In this document: one piece after another, positions 6,275-8,531 of the stretch | Numbering within the stretch: the first letter of the stretch is position 1 | How the letters are laid out: every line of letters begins with the position of its first letter | Made by a program: the position numbers and the translations under genes | Assembly (NCBI GenBank): GCA_003511885.1 | Contig: DOIX01000176.1 | Span: 1 to 8,531 of the forward strand | Source of the DNA: Cyanobacteria bacterium UBA11153 | GTDB taxonomy: Bacteria; Cyanobacteriota; Cyanobacteriia; Cyanobacteriales; Coleofasciculaceae | DNA: 8,531 bases | Direction: 5' to 3' | The notes under the pieces: model-generated | The model's database searches: none | Seen by the model: only the letters and a program-made list of their open reading frames with translations | Told to the model about the DNA's origin: nothing

Positions 6275-6775
6275 TCACTGACATCCTAAAGAATCGCTAG
6301 TGGCGACATTTGTTTTTGAGTTAATCCCAATGGCTTTAGCACATAATTCTTTGATTTGCGCGCCATCAAGAATTGCGTTGGTGAAATCTGCACCTGTAAT
6401 ATTAGTATTTTTGAAGATAGAACCTAGTAACATAGTTTCGACTAAAATAGCATCGCTGAGATCCACACCTGTAAGATTAGCTTGATCGAGCATTCCATAG
6501 GATAAATCTACTCCATGTAAATTTACTTGAGTCATGACTGAGCCGCTAAAAACTGCCCCGCGCAAGTCAGCATCACCAAAGTTAGCAAATTGTAAATTTG
6601 CATTGGAAAACTCAGCACGGATTAAGCTTTGACCAGAAAAGTCTTTTCCTGTAAGTTCTGCGTTACTGTAGGATAGGGGAGGGGGATAGTTGGATGCTAG
6701 TGCTGGGAAGGGAAACCAAAGCGCGATCGCCAATAGGATTGCGAGTATCGATCCTGTTAGTCGGGAAATAAGCAT
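6275..6775 (-). CDS. Exported (lumenal/periplasmic) pentapeptide-repeat protein
   Basis: The 166-residue product starts with a Sec-type signal peptide: MLISRLTGS, a hydrophobic core (about 8-21), then FPFPALA before Ser28, giving an AxA cleavage site at 27/28. The mature protein has about 18 pentapeptide units from 38 to 140 (NAELTGKDFSGQSLIRAEF and on), enough for about four to five coils of a right-handed beta-helix. A C-terminal cap holds Cys145 and Cys165 (ELCAKAIG ... DSLGCQ), a spacing typical of lumenal pentapeptide proteins and likely a disulfide. In cyanobacteria such proteins go to the thylakoid lumen or periplasm; their role is unknown. The ATG at 6775 lies just before the signal peptide and has no clear ribosome binding site. 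A HIP1 octamer lies within the signal-peptide codons. Confidence 0.88.
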   Translation of the reverse strand: MLISRLTGSILAILLAIALWFPFPALASNYPPPLSYSNAELTGKDFSGQSLIRAEFSNANLQFANFGDADLRGAVFSGSVMTQVNLHGVDLSYGMLDQANLTGVDLSDAILVETMLLGSIFKNTNITGADFTNAILDGAQIKELCAKAIGINSKTNVATSDSLGCQ

Positions 6776-6901
6776 AAAAGTGAACTATTAACTTGATTTA
6801 TTCTCCCATAGTGGAGCAATTGTGGCAAGTTTAATTTGGTTGTGGAAGTAATTTCCCCATTCCCCATTTTATCTTGAGAATTTTACGATATATCGAAAAG
6901 T
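6776..6901. promoter_or_regulatory. Divergent promoter region (pentapeptide gene / GGT-family gene)
   Basis: This 126-bp A+T-rich spacer must hold promoters for both divergent genes. A perfect 10-bp palindrome CGATATATCG at 6886-6895 lies 6 bp before the GGT-family start codon, where a bound protein or a short hairpin could affect translation. TTGAGA at 6874-6879 could be a -35 element, but no matching -10 box lies at the right distance. No specific regulator site is recognised. Confidence 0.35.
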
Positions 6902-8500
6902 ATGAAGGAAGAAAACCTAGAGCGCTACCCTTACCCATCAACCCGACGAGTAATAATGGGGAAACGGCACGCCGTAGCCACTAGTCAGCCTCTAGCAACG
7001 TTAGCAGGGATGGAAATGTTAATGTCAGGGGGAAATGCAGTGGATGCCGCCATCGCAACTGCGATCGCGCTTACAGTAGTTGAACCCACTTCTAATGGTA
7101 TTGGCTCCGATGCTTTTGCCCTAGTTTGGGATGGCAAACTTCACGGATTAAATGCTTCGGGAAAAAGTCCGCAAAACTTAACCCTAAAAAACTTCGCTGG
7201 GATGAATGAAATTCCTCCTCATGGTTGGCTACCAGTTACCGTACCAGGTGCAATATCCGCATGGCGTACTTTATGGGAACGTTGGGGAAAATTACCATTT
7301 TCTCAGTTATTTGCACCTGCAATTAGATACGCTGAAGAGGGGTTTCCTGTCTCCCCTGTAACAGCCACAAGTTGGCAAAAATCAGCAGAGATTTTTTTAC
7401 CACTTCAAGGTGTTGAATTTGCTGCGTTTAAATCTGTATTTTTCCCGAAAAATCGCGCCCCCAAAGCTGGAGAAATTTGGGGCAGTCAACTCCATGGGAA
7501 AACATTAAGAGAAATTGCCGAAAGTGGAGGAGAAAGTTTTTATCGCGGTAGGATTGCAGACGCGATCGCAAATTTTGCCTCTGATACAGGTGGCTTCTTC
7601 AGCAAAGACGATTTAGCAATGCACCAAGCCGATTGGGTAGAGCCAATTTCTACTAACTATCGTCACCTTACCGTTTGGGAAATTCCTCCCAATACTCAAG
7701 GCATTGCCGCTTTAATCGCATTAAATATTTTAGAAGGATGCAATATTAGTCAATACCCCCGCGAATCTGGAGAAAGCTATCACCTCCAAATTGAAGCAAT
7801 GAAATTAGCATTTGCTGACACTCATCGTCATGTCAGCGATTCTCGATTTATGGAAATAACCCTAGATGAATTATTAGATAAAAAATACGCTCAACAACGT
7901 CAACAACTAATTAGCCAAGAAGCCATTTCCTTAGCAGAGCCAGGTTTACCTCAAGGTGGCACAGTTTATTTAGCCACAGCAGATGAAGAATTAATGGTAT
8001 CGTTTATCCAATCAAATTATGCTGGATTCGGTAGTGGTATTCTCATTCCAGATACAGGGATAGCCTTGCAAAATCGAGGACTAGGTTTTACCTTAAAATC
8101 AGATCATCCTAACCAATTTGCACCAGGTAAACGTTCCTTCCATACTATTATTCCTGGTTTTATTACTCAAGATAGCAAACCATTAGGCCCATTTGGGGTA
8201 ATGGGAGGACCAATCCAACCTCAAGGGCATTTACAAGTAATTGTCAATCTAGCTGATTACGACATGAATCCTCAAGCGGCACTTGATGCTTACCGATGGA
8301 AATTTATCCATGGTAACTTAGTACATTTAGAAGAGAATGTATCCAGGGATATAGCCTTAAACTTAAGTGAAAGAGGGCATGATATTCAGATTATTTCCGA
8401 TCGAGGAGATTTTGGCAAGGGGCAGATCATTTTGCGGCAAGATAATGTTTTAGTTGCCGCTTCTGAATCCCGTGGAGATGGATTAGCTTTGGCGGGGTAA
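6902..8500 (+). CDS. Gamma-glutamyltransferase-family Ntn-hydrolase (YwrD/acylase-like)
   Basis: The 532-residue protein is a single-chain precursor of the GGT family, which cleaves itself to expose an N-terminal Thr. The N-terminal part has ATSQPLATLAGMEML and GGNAVDAAIATAIALTVVEP (43-62). The expected processing site is GG-Thr354 (QGGTVYLATAD), giving a large subunit of about 353 residues and a small one of about 179. The oxyanion glycines are Gly435-Gly436 in VMGGPIQPQGH, and GFGSGILIP (375-383) is also conserved. The D-x-R-E motif that holds the gamma-glutamyl carboxylate in classical GGTs is replaced by LNASGKSP (83-90), as in YwrD-like and acylase-type members, so the substrate may not be glutathione. 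There is no signal peptide, so it is probably cytoplasmic. The ATG at 6902 is preferred over Met19 because YPSTRR before Met19 is also family-like. No ribosome binding site is evident. Confidence 0.88.
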   Translation: MKEENLERYPYPSTRRVIMGKRHAVATSQPLATLAGMEMLMSGGNAVDAAIATAIALTVVEPTSNGIGSDAFALVWDGKLHGLNASGKSPQNLTLKNFAGMNEIPPHGWLPVTVPGAISAWRTLWERWGKLPFSQLFAPAIRYAEEGFPVSPVTATSWQKSAEIFLPLQGVEFAAFKSVFFPKNRAPKAGEIWGSQLHGKTLREIAESGGESFYRGRIADAIANFASDTGGFFSKDDLAMHQADWVEPISTNYRHLTVWEIPPNTQGIAALIALNILEGCNISQYPRESGESYHLQIEAMKLAFADTHRHVSDSRFMEITLDELLDKKYAQQRQQLISQEAISLAEPGLPQGGTVYLATADEELMVSFIQSNYAGFGSGILIPDTGIALQNRGLGFTLKSDHPNQFAPGKRSFHTIIPGFITQDSKPLGPFGVMGGPIQPQGHLQVIVNLADYDMNPQAALDAYRWKFIHGNLVHLEENVSRDIALNLSERGHDIQIISDRGDFGKGQIILRQDNVLVAASESRGDGLALAG

Positions 8501-8502
8501 AT

Positions 8503-8531
8503 AGGGCTTGCTGAATAAGTCTTTTGGTGAG
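8503..8531. mobile_element. Possible edge of an insertion sequence
   Basis: Three bases after the GGT-family stop, the sequence AGGGCTTGCTGAATAAGT resembles, from memory, the terminal inverted repeats of insertion sequences common in cyanobacteria. The window ends before any transposase or second end can be seen, so this is only a pointer to what may lie to the right. Confidence 0.2.

Larger units (their letters stand above)
272..7569. repeat. HIP1 octamers (GCGATCGC), eight dispersed sites
   Basis: Perfect 8-bp palindromes GCGATCGC occur at 272-279, 1588-1595, 2417-2424, 5052-5059, 5457-5464, 6723-6730, 7061-7068 and 7562-7569, about one per kilobase. HIP1 is over-represented in many cyanobacterial genomes, and this density is the best single taxonomic marker in the window. 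None lies between 2425 and 5051, an interval that includes the mobile-element scar at 3240-4031, although four gaps of about 1 kb or more exist elsewhere. Confidence 0.9.

Overview
The window looks like the chromosome of a cyanobacterium, probably a filamentous one. Evidence: eight perfect copies of the HIP1 octamer GCGATCGC in 8.5 kb, two pentapeptide-repeat proteins (one with a signal peptide typical of lumenal or periplasmic proteins), short A+T-rich spacers carrying CCCTA-type and other low-complexity tandem repeats, start codons without clear Shine-Dalgarno sequences, and a tandem M16B peptidase pair. The genus cannot be told from the sequence.

Layout. Positions 1-320 hold only short repeats. 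From 3031 down to 321 on the minus strand lie two M16 peptidase genes in a probable operon. The first product carries the zinc site (HFLEH plus a distant Glu) but lacks the Tyr of the substrate-binding R/Y pair. The second has lost the zinc site but keeps the R/Y pair, so the two look like the complementary halves of one heterodimeric peptidase.

Positions 3032-4042 form a gene-poor scar about 1 kb long and are the most unusual part of the window. In order it holds a strong inverted repeat before the peptidase operon, a low-complexity stretch, a candidate structured RNA (a 7-bp closing helix around two 6-bp hairpins, tentatively HEARO/IscB omega-RNA-like), a dispersed repeat, the last 77 codons of an IS200/IS605 tnpB gene with its zinc-ribbon half and RuvC-III Asp, the hairpins of the element's right end, and a 134-bp segment bounded by perfect 11-bp inverted repeats that ends 11 bp before the next gene.

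On the plus strand, 4043-4933 encodes a cytoplasmic pentapeptide-repeat protein with an extra C-terminal domain. It converges on the minus-strand purK (6202-5021; purine biosynthesis). Upstream of purK, and possibly co-transcribed with it, is an exported pentapeptide-repeat protein (6775-6275). A 126-bp divergent spacer separates it from a plus-strand gamma-glutamyltransferase-family gene (6902-8500). That product keeps the nucleophilic Thr and the oxyanion glycines but lacks the usual Arg motif for gamma-glutamyl substrates. The last 31 bases may be the edge of an insertion sequence.

Apart from the M16 pair, the genes share no evident pathway. The window is ordinary housekeeping and accessory chromosome interrupted by a decayed mobile-element (possibly OMEGA-type RNA-guided nuclease) region.
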